Shown: positions 1-8,874 of the stretch, in pieces
Position numbering within the stretch: the stretch's first letter is position 1
Layout: every line of letters starts with the position of its first letter
Origin: an uncultured Eubacteriales bacterium
GTDB taxonomy: Bacteria; Bacillota; Clostridia; Christensenellales; Aristaeellaceae
Direction: 5' to 3'
Assembly: GCA_900542445.1 (NCBI GenBank)
Contig: UQNN01000001.1
Coordinates: forward strand, 124,001 to 188,000
DNA: 64,000 bases
Notes under the pieces: model-generated
Database searches by the model: none
Seen by the model: the letters and a program-made list of their open reading frames with translations, nothing else
Told to the model about the DNA's origin: nothing
Translations under genes and position numbers: made by a program

Positions 1-627
1 GAAGCCGCCGCGCGCCGTTTTCAGCCGCTCTATGGCTTTTTCTGTGTCACCTGCTTCAATATCATACAACGAGAGGAAGTAGTTGGTATCAATGGCCGAA
101 GGTTTAAGCGCAATCGCCTTGTCAAAAAACGTTTTTGCCGTTTCCTTATCGCCGACCAGACGGTAATAAGTCTGCCCCATGTTATCCAGATAGACAGGGT
201 CTGTATCGTCATAATCCAGCGCTTCTTTGTTGAAAGCTAGCGCCGCCTCTGCATCGCCCTGCTCGATTTTTAGATAGCCGATAATGCTGTACATCGTGCC
301 GTTTTTTAAATGGCGGAATTCGTCTTCCAAGATTTCCATTGCGCGGTCCAGATGCCCTTTCTGCCAAAGAATGATGGCGTAATTGACATGCAGATCCGTC
401 TTTTCCGCAGGTGTAAGTCCCGGAAGAGCCTCTATTTTTTTGAGTACCTCCAGCGCCTTATCAAAATGTCCCGTGCGAATCAGCAGCACACTGTATCCGC
501 GCAGCAAACGCGGCTTGTCCATCCCCTTTTCATAGGCTTCGTCGTAAAGCTGCATCGCCTTTTCATATTCGTTTTTTCCATGCGCGGCAAGCGCTTTGTT
601 GCCGATCATATTGCCCATAAAACTCAT
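1..627 (-). CDS. TPR-repeat protein, 3' part cut by window edge
   Basis: The reading frame starts at the ATG at 627 and is open to base 1, giving 209 visible residues; the C-terminus lies outside the window. The translation begins MSFMGNMIGNKALAAHGKNE and contains repeated helical motifs of TPR type (for example around YEKAMQLYDEAYEKG, FDKALEVLKKIEALPG and AEAALAFNKEALDYDDTDP). TPR proteins usually act as protein-protein scaffolds; no enzymatic motif is seen. The start overlaps the stop of mrfB by 4 bases (ATGA), so translation is probably coupled and the gene is the third member of the mrfA-mrfB unit. The partner is unknown. The TPR assignment is fairly sure; the function is not. Confidence 0.8.
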   Translation of the reverse strand, partial: MSFMGNMIGNKALAAHGKNEYEKAMQLYDEAYEKGMDKPRLLRGYSVLLIRTGHFDKALEVLKKIEALPGLTPAEKTDLHVNYAIILWQKGHLDRAMEILEDEFRHLKNGTMYSIIGYLKIEQGDAEAALAFNKEALDYDDTDPVYLDNMGQTYYRLVGDKETAKTFFDKAIALKPSAIDTNYFLSLYDIEAGDTEKAIERLKTARGGF

Positions 628-1796
628 GGTATAATGCCTCCCCGATACGTTCTCTGTTTCCGTTTAAGCCGCTCGATGCGTTTAAAAAGGGGCGCTGTCT
701 GCTTTTCATCATCCCCGTTCAGCGGCATCGTGTTGAGCAAGTATTGAAGCGCAGATGTCGCGTAGCGCAATGCTATGTCATAATCGTGCTGCACATGTTC
801 GTAATACTTAGCCAGTTCGATATACGGCCATGCGCCGCCCTCACCCTTTGCAATCATGGTTTTCCAAAGTTCGGCAGCCTCCGTCCATTCCCGTCCCTGC
901 TTATAGCTCGAAGCCAGATACAAATGTGCCTGAGGCGCAAGTGTGCTGTGCCCCAAAATTTTCAGACAGTTTCTCGCCTGCTGAGTTCGTCTGCCACGTA
1001 ACAGCGTCTTGCCGACGCTCAGTATATCCTGCTCATATCGAAGCAATTCTGGCTGACGATATGCCGAGCAGATCACTGCAGTCAGTTCAGCTAAGCTTTG
1101 TATGTCGTCGAAGTTGTGCCGAAGCACATCTTCCAGCAGTGCAAACTCGCCTGTTTTCAAATAAGTAAAGTATCGTTCTGGAACTTGTGCGCCGGGCAGG
1201 TCGTCGCAGCGTGTTTTGCCAAGTACGGCTTCTTCCAACGCAGTCAGGTTACATCGCCCCAGACGCAACTTGTATACGCGTCGCGCAGCATGCAGCAAAT
1301 CCAAATGCGGCATATCCGTCACATGAACTCGAATTCGATTCATAATCATACGCGATTCCAACAGGGGTAAATCAAAGCTTTTCCCGTTGAAGGTGACGAT
1401 TGTATCCGCATGTGCAATGAGCGAAGCAACTTCGCGCAGCATATCGGCCTCCTGTCCATAATCCCGCATGACATATTGACGGATAACCATGCCGCGCGGT
1501 TCAATCCACCCCGCGCCGATTTCAAAAGCAACCGTGCCTGCGCCGCCGCTGAGGCCAGTCGTTTCCGTATCCAGAAAGAGCAGATGTTCTGTATGCCAGC
1601 TTTTACCCGAAAAATACGGGTCGCAGGTACACACGTCATTGAGCGTCACGCTGTCGATATCCCCCAGCATGGCCCGCGGCACAATGCCTTCGCGGCAGAA
1701 AAACGTTCCCCCAGCTTTGACTTCCGGCGGAGATTCCGGGCGTTTGGCTTCGGAATTCTTCGCAATCGCCATCAGCCGCTGGCGCAAATCTCTCAT
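624..1796 (-). CDS. mrfB: MrfB/YprB-type DnaQ-like exonuclease with TPR tail
   Basis: A 390-residue protein with a DEDD exonuclease (RNase H-like) fold. Motif I is FLDTETTG with D76 and E78, motif II is FNGKSFDLPLLESR with D142, and motif III is HNFDDIQSL with H227 and D231. The last ~120 residues look like TPR helices. In Bacillus subtilis YprB (MrfB) works with the helicase YprA (MrfA) in repair of mitomycin-type DNA damage; that role is inferred here from family and gene order. Its ATG overlaps the stop of mrfA by 4 bases, and its stop overlaps the next TPR gene, so all three are tightly coupled. Confidence 0.88.
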   Translation of the reverse strand: MRDLRQRLMAIAKNSEAKRPESPPEVKAGGTFFCREGIVPRAMLGDIDSVTLNDVCTCDPYFSGKSWHTEHLLFLDTETTGLSGGAGTVAFEIGAGWIEPRGMVIRQYVMRDYGQEADMLREVASLIAHADTIVTFNGKSFDLPLLESRMIMNRIRVHVTDMPHLDLLHAARRVYKLRLGRCNLTALEEAVLGKTRCDDLPGAQVPERYFTYLKTGEFALLEDVLRHNFDDIQSLAELTAVICSAYRQPELLRYEQDILSVGKTLLRGRRTQQARNCLKILGHSTLAPQAHLYLASSYKQGREWTEAAELWKTMIAKGEGGAWPYIELAKYYEHVQHDYDIALRYATSALQYLLNTMPLNGDDEKQTAPLFKRIERLKRKQRTYRGGIIP

Positions 1797-4063
1797 AGCG
1801 CCATCAGCCTTTCCGTGAGAAGCAGCGCCGTCTTTTTACCGTGTTCGCCCACCTCGCTCATCGGGCCTGTGCAGGAAGGGCAGCCAGCCTCGCACGGACA
1901 ATGCGCAATTAAATCATGCACATCGTTAAAAATCAGCGCGCGCATGCCATAAACGCGCTCGCTCAGACCGATTCCGCCTGCATAGTTGTCAAACACAAGC
2001 AGCGTCGGCCGTTTGGTAAACGGGTCACGAACGCGATACTGAACACAGATATCGCGCGGGGAACACATCAGGTATAGCGGAATGATCTGGCGCAATGCGT
2101 TGGCGATGCCAAGCATTCCTCCCTGCAAATCATCCATGGACAACCCTGCTGTGATGCTTTCATCCAACGCCCACCAGCAGGCGTTGGTCGGCATTTCGAG
2201 CTCAGGCAGATCAACCGGGCCAAAGCCAAGCGTTTCCTGTGTATCCAGTTTAAACTTTTTGAACATGGTAACCAGCCATGTCACAAGCACCTCACCGAAA
2301 GCCAGCGAACCGTTTCCAAGCGGCTGTTCTTTGAGCACGTCGAGCACTTTAACACTGGTGTTTAAATCTGCGTCGGTGTAATAATCCACATCTACGCTGC
2401 GTACATACGCTTTTTTCTCGGTAAAATCCAGCTTTTCAACCTGATACTGCTGGCCTTCGTGCATGTAGATAGCGTGTTCATGCAGCAACATCGGCACGGT
2501 GTAACGATCCATCTCACCGATAACGACGCGATGTTCCGGCCTCGTGATGTCGATAATCAAAAAGTTTTCGCTGGTTACGGAACGAAGCGACAAATCCGCC
2601 GCCGGAAATTCCTCCGCCATCCAGTAGTATCGGCCGCCGGTGAGATTCAAAATATGTTCTTCGCAGAGATAGTCAAGCAGCTCTTTGGTCGATACGCCCT
2701 GCGCATAGGTTTCTCCTTCCTCAAAGGGAAGCTCATAGGCGGCACATTTGACGTGCCCCAGCAAGACGTAGAGATTATCCGGGTGAACGAGCGCATTTTC
2801 AGGCGAACGTGTAAAGAAATACTCCGGATGGTTGACAATATACTGGTCAAGCGCCGAAGAAGATGCAACCAGAATCGTCAACGCTGTATTCTTTCGCCGC
2901 CCGGCACGGCCTGCCTCCTGCCATGTGCTGGCAATCGAACCGGGATAGCCGCAAAGCACGCATGCATCCAGCTGTCCGATATCGATGCCCAACTCCAGCG
3001 CGTTGGTGGAAACCACTGCGCGGATTTCACCCTTGCGCAGACCGCGTTCGATTTCGCGCCTCAACGTGGGCAGATAACCGCCACGATAGCCGCGGACTCG
3101 TCCCGCGTTGCCAAACGGGTCTTTGACACGTTCTTTCAAATGACGCGTCAGTACTTCGACTGTCAAACGGGATTTGCCGAAGACGATTGTGGAAATATCG
3201 TTATCCACTAACATGGATGAAATGCGGAGCGTTTCCTGCAAAACAGATTTACGCACGCCCAGCTGTTTATTGACAACTGGCGGATTATAAAAAACGATGT
3301 GCTTTTCCCCGCTTGCCGCACCGCTTTTGTCGATGACCTCAACCGGACGACCAATCAATGTCGAAGCCAGTTCGCCTGGGTTAGCGATGGTCGCCGAGCA
3401 GCAGATAAACTGTGGATCGGAACCGTAAAATCTGCACAAGCGCGTCAAGCGTCGAATGACGTTAGCCAGATTGGAACCAAATACCCCTCGATAAGCATGA
3501 ATTTCATCGATAACCACATATTTCAGGTTTTCAAACAGCTTGACCCATTTGGTGTGGTGCGGCAGAATGCCTGAATGCAGCATATCCGGATTGGTGACGA
3601 CGATGTGCCCTGCCTGACGCACCTGTCTGCGCGCGGCGGCAGGCGTGTCGCCGTCGTAAGTAAACGTCTTGACGTCTACATCCATCGCTTCAATCAGCTC
3701 ATACAGTTCGGAAACCTGGTCTGCCGAAAGCGCTTTTGTCGGAAAGAGGTAAAGCGCCCTCGCATCGTTGTTTTTGAGAATCGCGTTGAGCACCGGCAGA
3801 TTATAACACATCGTTTTGCCGGATGCCGTCGGTGTAACTACGCATATATCCTTGCCTGTTGCAGCCAGATCAAACGCTTCGCGTTGATGGCTATATAGTT
3901 TATACACGCCCCTTTGAGCAAGCACAGGCGGTAGACGGTTGTCCAATTCAGCCGGAAAAGGCGCGAAACTTGCTTCTTTCGCTGGAATAGTCTCCCAATG
4001 TGTGACATTCTCCATAAAAGAAGGCGTTTTTTTCAGTCGGCCAATCAACTGTTCAAGATTCAC
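1793..4063 (-). CDS. mrfA: MrfA/YprA-type DEAD/DEAH-box helicase
   Basis: A superfamily 2 ATP-dependent helicase of about 756 residues. Walker A is TPTASGKT (residues 77-84), Walker B is the DEIH box, motif III is the SAT in FICCSATIANP, and motif VI is QEAGRAGR. Near the C-terminus the cysteine cluster CPCEAGCPSC matches the zinc-binding part of MrfA/YprA. Family knowledge: 3'-5' helicase acting with MrfB in excision of mitomycin C adducts. I chose the GTG at 4063 because AGGAG lies 7 bases upstream and the homologous region begins there (MNLEQLIGRL); the longer open frame to 4153 lies inside the upstream gene. The start overlaps the end of the membrane-protein gene by 11 bases. Confidence 0.9.
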   Translation of the reverse strand: MNLEQLIGRLKKTPSFMENVTHWETIPAKEASFAPFPAELDNRLPPVLAQRGVYKLYSHQREAFDLAATGKDICVVTPTASGKTMCYNLPVLNAILKNNDARALYLFPTKALSADQVSELYELIEAMDVDVKTFTYDGDTPAAARRQVRQAGHIVVTNPDMLHSGILPHHTKWVKLFENLKYVVIDEIHAYRGVFGSNLANVIRRLTRLCRFYGSDPQFICCSATIANPGELASTLIGRPVEVIDKSGAASGEKHIVFYNPPVVNKQLGVRKSVLQETLRISSMLVDNDISTIVFGKSRLTVEVLTRHLKERVKDPFGNAGRVRGYRGGYLPTLRREIERGLRKGEIRAVVSTNALELGIDIGQLDACVLCGYPGSIASTWQEAGRAGRRKNTALTILVASSSALDQYIVNHPEYFFTRSPENALVHPDNLYVLLGHVKCAAYELPFEEGETYAQGVSTKELLDYLCEEHILNLTGGRYYWMAEEFPAADLSLRSVTSENFLIIDITRPEHRVVIGEMDRYTVPMLLHEHAIYMHEGQQYQVEKLDFTEKKAYVRSVDVDYYTDADLNTSVKVLDVLKEQPLGNGSLAFGEVLVTWLVTMFKKFKLDTQETLGFGPVDLPELEMPTNACWWALDESITAGLSMDDLQGGMLGIANALRQIIPLYLMCSPRDICVQYRVRDPFTKRPTLLVFDNYAGGIGLSERVYGMRALIFNDVHDLIAHCPCEAGCPSCTGPMSEVGEHGKKTALLLTERLMAL

Positions 4064-5615
4064 GGCGCGCTCCTTTCTCCAATCGGCGTATACGCGAAAA
4101 AGAAAGCCCGCATAGTGGGAAATATGTCGAAAGCAAAATCGGTTGAGCAACATTAAGCAGCATAACGATTACATATCCAACCAGCGCGGCAAACAGCCCG
4201 CACAACAGTGGATCTCTCCCCATATGTTTCAGCAATGTAAACAGTGTGAAAACGTAAAAAGCAAGAAAAGCAGCCATTCCGACAAATCCACACGTCAAGA
4301 GAAGCTGTATCGGTTGACAATGCGCGTCGGTAAATACACCGCCCGCATAATCGATAGCAGCCTGGTTGTCACAATACGGTGTTAAAATAGAGAGCGTTTG
4401 CCCCAAACCTTTACCAAAGAGTTTTTCAAGCCAGGTATAATCATGAAATGCGCGAAAAGAACGCTTATAAACAAATCCGCGTGTGTTGCCCCACATGTCA
4501 TCAAAACGAAGGAGCGCCGTCAAACTTCCCAAATCAGTTTGAGTATCCCATTTCGTAAACCATATAACGACAGCCAGAAGCGCGACACCGGCGATAAAAA
4601 CCACGAACAACGCAATGCGTCCAATCGCGCGGCGGTTTGGCGCGCAAACGCCGTGTTTATCCAATACCCGAAACCATACAGCCAGCAGAAGAAAGACAAT
4701 GACCCCAACATGTGCTGCATGCGTATTAAGCAGTATTTGAAAAAGGCCGTCAATCTCAGGTTGATACGGACTGAGATTCAAAATAGCGCGTCCGGCCGGA
4801 ATCAAAGCAAAACAGACAGACCACAGCAGTGCAGCACGCGACATACGCGTAAATTCTCCGCCAGAGAGCACCGAAAGCGTTAAACAGACAAGAAACATTC
4901 CGGCAAAAGCACAATCCGTTCTGGATACAATCATGCCAAGAGCCGATATGATCGTGCAGCCCCAGGCAAACATCCGCCAGATTGCCCGATTTGTAAAGAG
5001 CAGAATACCCGAAGAAACGCCAAACAGCATCACCAGATATGTGCCGAAGAAATCAAAATTGCCTATGGTTGAAAAAAAGATGGTTTCCTGCCCTTTTTTT
5101 ATTCCCTGATAAAAGCCGAGCGGATCGATGCCCGCGCCGTTAAGAACGCCCAAGCCCGCACATAAAGTGGCGCAGATGAGCATCGCCCCCGTCAGCAGGC
5201 GCCCATCTATTTGTCCAAATGCAATCACATAATATGCCCCGCCAAGGCACAACATCAGCCATAACCCCAGATTTCTGCCGCTGGTTCCATTCAGCACACT
5301 CTCGCTGAATCCCTGCATGGCGCAGGAAACCGTACAGGCAATCAGAAAAAGCAGCATCGCTATATCTGAGGGAAACAGTTTTTCCATTCTGTTTGTTCCG
5401 TTGAACGCATGCGTTCCAATGGAAAAGACCGCCGCTGCTGCACAAATCCACGGCATTGTCATGCAGATCAGGTTCACTTTACAACGATTGATATTAAAAA
5501 AGGCATTGTCGAAATAGAGCGGAACAACGCAGAGCATCAACGCCGCACAGCTCAACGCAGTCAGTCTCAAGAGCGCCGTGAATGTTCTTTGCAAAGCCGA
5601 CTTGTCTATATTCAT
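4053..5615 (-). CDS. O-antigen ligase-like polytopic membrane protein
   Basis: A 520-residue, very hydrophobic protein with about ten or more predicted membrane spans. The segment FFSTIGNFDFFGTYLVMLF and a large extracytoplasmic loop before the last helices (FAHDYTWLEKLFGKGLGQ region) are typical of the Wzy/WaaL O-antigen ligase-like superfamily. In Gram-positives such proteins are assigned to cell-surface polysaccharide ligation or polymerisation, but substrates are seldom known. No glycan genes lie next to it; it heads the unit running into mrfA, mrfB and the TPR gene. GGGAGG lies 12 bases before the ATG. Family assignment is moderately sure; function is inferred. Confidence 0.72.
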   Translation of the reverse strand: MNIDKSALQRTFTALLRLTALSCAALMLCVVPLYFDNAFFNINRCKVNLICMTMPWICAAAAVFSIGTHAFNGTNRMEKLFPSDIAMLLFLIACTVSCAMQGFSESVLNGTSGRNLGLWLMLCLGGAYYVIAFGQIDGRLLTGAMLICATLCAGLGVLNGAGIDPLGFYQGIKKGQETIFFSTIGNFDFFGTYLVMLFGVSSGILLFTNRAIWRMFAWGCTIISALGMIVSRTDCAFAGMFLVCLTLSVLSGGEFTRMSRAALLWSVCFALIPAGRAILNLSPYQPEIDGLFQILLNTHAAHVGVIVFLLLAVWFRVLDKHGVCAPNRRAIGRIALFVVFIAGVALLAVVIWFTKWDTQTDLGSLTALLRFDDMWGNTRGFVYKRSFRAFHDYTWLEKLFGKGLGQTLSILTPYCDNQAAIDYAGGVFTDAHCQPIQLLLTCGFVGMAAFLAFYVFTLFTLLKHMGRDPLLCGLFAALVGYVIVMLLNVAQPILLSTYFPLCGLSFSRIRRLEKGARRES

Positions 5616-5660
5616 GGCCGTTCGTGGCCTCCCTTTGTTAAAAAATGCAATCCCTTTTCT

Positions 5661-5689
5661 ATTTTATAGCAGATCGGAACAGCATGCAA
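5661..5689 (-). promoter_or_regulatory. sigma-A promoter of the O-antigen ligase-mrfAB unit
   Basis: Read on the minus strand: -35 TTGCAT (5684-5689), 17-base spacer, -10 TAAAAT (5661-5666). It lies about 45 bases upstream of the start codon at 5615 and downstream of clpC, so it probably separates the two units. Confidence 0.55.
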
Positions 5690-5724
5690 GGCATTTTTAC
5701 ACGGAATAACAAAAGAAGAATTGA

Positions 5725-5741
5725 CTTTCCGCATCGGAAAG
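5725..5741 (-). terminator. Possible weak terminator after clpC
   Basis: Perfect 7-bp stem CTTTCCG/CGGAAAG with a 3-base loop, 18 bases after the clpC stop. On the minus strand it is followed by a T-rich but interrupted tract (TCAATTCTTCTTTTG), so termination efficiency is doubtful. Confidence 0.4.
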
Positions 5742-5758
5742 AAAACCCTTCTCTCTCT

Positions 5759-8149
5759 TTAGGCGGGCGCAAGCGCCTCACATGAATTATTGATGATCAT
5801 TTTACCGCACCTGACACTCAAACGGACTTCGTTTCCCGCTTTTCCGCGAAGAATCAGTTCACTGAGCGGGTCTTCAACCTGCTCGACGATCACGCGACGC
5901 AGATTGCGCGCCCCACTCATTTCATTCACGCCGCTTTGAGCCAACAGCACGGGCACTTCCTGATCATAGGAAAGCATAATGCCCTGCTGCTCCAACCTTG
6001 CTTTTACTTTTTCAAGCATCAATTCAGCGATTTTCGCTCCGTCTTCCTGCGTCAGACTGTTCATGACAATCATTTCGTCAATTCTGCCAAGAAATTCCGG
6101 ACGGAAAGTCTGCTTAGCCTGTGCCATGATCGTTCTGCGGCGGCTGATTGTGGGCGTATCATCCGTCTTGGAACCAGAAAAGCCGAGACGTTTATCCATT
6201 TCAAACGATACGCCGGTATTAGAGGTCATGATAACGACAGTATTTTTGAAATTAACCTTACGTCCTACGCTATCCGTCAGCTGCCCGTCATCCAGCAGCT
6301 GCAACAGCAGACTGAAAATCTTCGGATGTGCTTTTTCAATCTCGTCAAACAACACAACGCTGTACGGACGCTTGAGCACTGCGTCGGTCAGCTGACCTCC
6401 GTCGCCGTAGCCGACATAACCGGGCGGCGAACCAATTAAGCGGGATGCTGTCGCCTCTTCGCTATATTCGGACATATCCACGCGGATAAGCGCGTCCTCC
6501 GTGCCGAACAAGGCCTCGCTGAGCGCTTTGCAGAGTTCCGTTTTGCCTACGCCGGATGGACCAAGCAGCATAAATACGCCCAGCGGTCTCGTTGGATCAT
6601 TCAAGCCCGCGCGAGCGCGTCGAAGCGATTTTACAATAGCAGAAACAGCTTCGTTTTGCCCGATCACACGGCTTGAAAGTCGCTCTTCGAGCGTCAAAAT
6701 ATCCTGCTGATTCTCCGTGCCGACGCGTTCAACCGGAACGCCCGTCCATTGCGCGATGACTTTTTCAATTTCATCTTCCCTGATGACGGCGCTGGGCAGG
6801 CTGACTGCTTCGTTTTCCAGCATTTCCTCTTCTTCGCTGCGTTTCCAAAGCTCAACATTGGCCATGGACGCCGCTTCGTCGATCAAATCAATGGCCTTAT
6901 CTGGCATAAACCGATCTGTCACATAACGTGAAGAAAGTTCTACCGCGGAAATCAGCGCTTCATCGGAAATTTCAACATGATGGAAATTCTCATAGCGTTC
7001 CCGCAGACCGCTTAGAATTTCAAGCGTCTGCGCTTTATCCGGTTCGCGCACATCGATGCGTTGGAAACGCCGGGCAAGCGCCGCGTCCTTTTCAATATAT
7101 TTGCGATATTCCTTGTAGGTCGTTGCGCCGATAACGCGCAATGTGCCGCGCGCTAATGCGGGCTTCAGGATATTGGCGGCATCCAGCGTCCCTTCTGAAC
7201 TGCCGCCTGCGCCGATAAGAGTATGCAGCTCGTCGATAAACAGAATCACATTGCCGCGTTCCTGCGCCTCAGAGACAATTCCTTTTATTCGCTCCTCAAA
7301 TTCGCCTCGGAACTTCGTTCCGGCGACGAGCAGCGCTAAATCCAGCGCATATATTTGTGTGCCAAGCAAAGACGGGGGCACATCGCGGCTGGCAATACGC
7401 ATAGCCAATCCTTCTGCCAAAGCAGACTTACCAACGCCCGGCTCACCAAGCAGCAGCGGATTATTCTTCATCTTTTTGCCGAGAATCTGAATCATCGCTT
7501 CTAATTCCGTTTCCCGTCCGATGAGCGGTTCCAGCTCATGTTTGGCGGCAGCCTGTGTCAAATCTCTGGCATAAGCCTCCAGCGGCGCTTCTTCCGGTTT
7601 ATTCTCCGCACTCTGAGCGGCGGCTTTAGCGCTTTGCTGTGCAGAAGCCGCCTCCTGTTGAGAAATCGGCTCGGCAGACGGCACGATACGCATGGCTTGA
7701 AGCGGGCGTTCAATTTCTCCGACGGCATTAAGCAATGCCGTGCGCATGGCTTCTACTGTTCGTCCAAGCGAAGCGAGCACGATCAACGCCGTGCAGCCAT
7801 CCTCGTACAAAAGCTCCTGCCAGATATGAGCAACGCCTGCCAGCAACTTTTTATCCGGATTTGCATAAGAAATTGCACGCAAAAGCGCACGCTGGGCGTG
7901 CGGAGTTAAGCCGGTTACGCGGGAAAAACCCACCTCTCCGCGGCCGTAATGGTGTGAAACTTCTTCTTCCACTTCATTGACTGTCAAATCGCCCAGAATG
8001 CAGCGGGTCAGTTCATCGCTGACTCTGCATAGTCCGCAGAGCAGGTGACCTGTGCCCATCTTTTCGTATCCCATCGAAGCGGCGCTAATCTGCGCCTGAA
8101 CCAGAGCTTTCATCGCGCCCCGGGTAAAAACATCAGGAACATTTAACAA
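5759..8149 (-). CDS. clpC: Clp protease ATP-binding subunit ClpC, short middle domain
   Basis: A 796-residue Hsp100 unfoldase: Clp N-domain (about 1-150), an Ala/Gln-rich linker (about 150-190), AAA-1 with Walker A GEPGVGKS (235-242), AAA-2 with GPSGVGKT (530-537), and an LGF tripeptide (655-657) where ClpC docks ClpP. Family role: unfolds substrates for ClpP in the cytoplasm. Only about 40 residues separate the AAA-1 DEA helix from WTGVP, versus about 70-75 in B. subtilis ClpC, so most of the coiled-coil/UVR middle domain is missing. I chose TTG at 8149 because AAGGAGG lies 9 bases before it; longer frames put the ribosome site inside the gene. Follows ctsR by 31 bases. Confidence 0.93.
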   Translation of the reverse strand: MLNVPDVFTRGAMKALVQAQISAASMGYEKMGTGHLLCGLCRVSDELTRCILGDLTVNEVEEEVSHHYGRGEVGFSRVTGLTPHAQRALLRAISYANPDKKLLAGVAHIWQELLYEDGCTALIVLASLGRTVEAMRTALLNAVGEIERPLQAMRIVPSAEPISQQEAASAQQSAKAAAQSAENKPEEAPLEAYARDLTQAAAKHELEPLIGRETELEAMIQILGKKMKNNPLLLGEPGVGKSALAEGLAMRIASRDVPPSLLGTQIYALDLALLVAGTKFRGEFEERIKGIVSEAQERGNVILFIDELHTLIGAGGSSEGTLDAANILKPALARGTLRVIGATTYKEYRKYIEKDAALARRFQRIDVREPDKAQTLEILSGLRERYENFHHVEISDEALISAVELSSRYVTDRFMPDKAIDLIDEAASMANVELWKRSEEEEMLENEAVSLPSAVIREDEIEKVIAQWTGVPVERVGTENQQDILTLEERLSSRVIGQNEAVSAIVKSLRRARAGLNDPTRPLGVFMLLGPSGVGKTELCKALSEALFGTEDALIRVDMSEYSEEATASRLIGSPPGYVGYGDGGQLTDAVLKRPYSVVLFDEIEKAHPKIFSLLLQLLDDGQLTDSVGRKVNFKNTVVIMTSNTGVSFEMDKRLGFSGSKTDDTPTISRRRTIMAQAKQTFRPEFLGRIDEMIVMNSLTQEDGAKIAELMLEKVKARLEQQGIMLSYDQEVPVLLAQSGVNEMSGARNLRRVIVEQVEDPLSELILRGKAGNEVRLSVRCGKMIINNSCEALAPA

Positions 8150-8180
8150 TTCGGTATACCTCCTTAGCCGTCCGCATGCC

Positions 8181-8660
8181 TCAGGCGTTTGGACGGCGTT
8201 TGGCCAAAGCAAGGATCATGCTTCGCAATGTGCCGGCGCACAGTGCGTCTTTCATACTCAGCGGAAGCGGGACAGCCTGCGGCGAAAGCGCCGCTTTCAT
8301 CAGTTTGGCTTCATCCGCAGAGACAACTTTCTCACTTTCCAGATGATCGACGATTTTCATCGCGTCTGCCGAACTGATAGACATGCCGATACGCTGATAG
8401 AGCGTTTGAAGCAATTCCGCCCTGCTGGTGGAGGCCAGCCGCATAATGCGAATATAGCCGCCTCCCCCGCGCCGGGACTCAATCACATAACCATGATCGG
8501 GCGTGAAGCGCGTGGCCAGCACATAATTGATCTGGGATGGCGCGCATTGGAAATGTTCAGCCAGTTCGTTGCGGCGAAGTTCAATCGCCTGCTGCTGATC
8601 CTGTTCATCCTCCATCAGAGCCTTGATAAAATCTTCAATCGAATCGCTGAGTAGCCTCAT
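8181..8660 (-). CDS. ctsR: CtsR, class III heat-shock repressor
   Basis: A 159-residue protein with the CtsR winged-helix N-terminus (MRLLSDSIEDFIKALM, then RRNELAEHFQCAPSQINYVL) and the glycine-rich wing ESRRGGGGYIRI, which is the family's DNA-contacting and heat-sensing loop. CtsR represses clp genes by binding a direct heptad repeat; such an operator lies in this gene's own promoter (8678-8694), so autoregulation is expected. It is followed directly by clpC. In many Bacilli and Clostridia mcsA and mcsB sit between the two genes; here they are absent. Confidence 0.95.
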   Translation of the reverse strand: MRLLSDSIEDFIKALMEDEQDQQQAIELRRNELAEHFQCAPSQINYVLATRFTPDHGYVIESRRGGGGYIRIMRLASTSRAELLQTLYQRIGMSISSADAMKIVDHLESEKVVSADEAKLMKAALSPQAVPLPLSMKDALCAGTLRSMILALAKRRPNA

Positions 8661-8677
8661 GCGTAAACACCTCGCTG

Positions 8678-8694
8678 TTTAACTATCTTTGACC
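8678..8694 (-). promoter_or_regulatory. CtsR operator
   Basis: On the minus strand GGTCAAAGATAGTTAAA matches the published CtsR heptad repeat (RGTCAAA NAN RGTCAAA) at all but one position (T for C in the second half). It lies a few bases downstream of the -10 box, over the expected transcription start, which suits repression. Confidence 0.85.
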
Positions 8695-8701
8695 TTTCAT
8701 T

Positions 8702-8730
8702 ATTATACTCAAATTAAACCTGTTTTTCAA
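8702..8730 (-). promoter_or_regulatory. sigma-A promoter of ctsR-clpC
   Basis: Minus strand: -35 TTGAAA (8725-8730), 17-base spacer, perfect -10 TATAAT (8702-8707). The CtsR operator follows immediately. The ABC-F gene is transcribed divergently from a separate promoter. Confidence 0.85.
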
Positions 8731-8780
8731 CCCTCGCGCCTATTTTTTTTGCTTTGCTGCCCGCACATGAAAAATCGACT

Positions 8781-8809
8781 TGCCTTGACGCGTCAACTGT
8801 CGTATAATA
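8781..8809 (+). promoter_or_regulatory. sigma-A promoter of ABC-F gene with internal palindrome
   Basis: -35 TTGCCT (8781-8786), 17-base spacer, -10 TATAAT (8804-8809). The spacer contains a perfect 12-base palindrome, TTGACGCGTCAA (8786-8797), which overlaps the last base of the -35 box and could be an operator. A leader of about 60 bases separates the promoter from the start codon at 8875. Confidence 0.7.
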
Positions 8810-8874
8810 AAAAAGTATGTAGTTTTAAGCCAATTAAACGACTTGTTGATGTTACAGAAACAGGAGCTGCCTTT

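Noticed and set aside
8787..8809. TTGACG as the -35 box for the ABC-F promoter
   Set aside because: It is only 12 bases from TATAAT, too short for sigma-A. TTGCCT at 17 bases fits; TTGACG is half of the palindrome.
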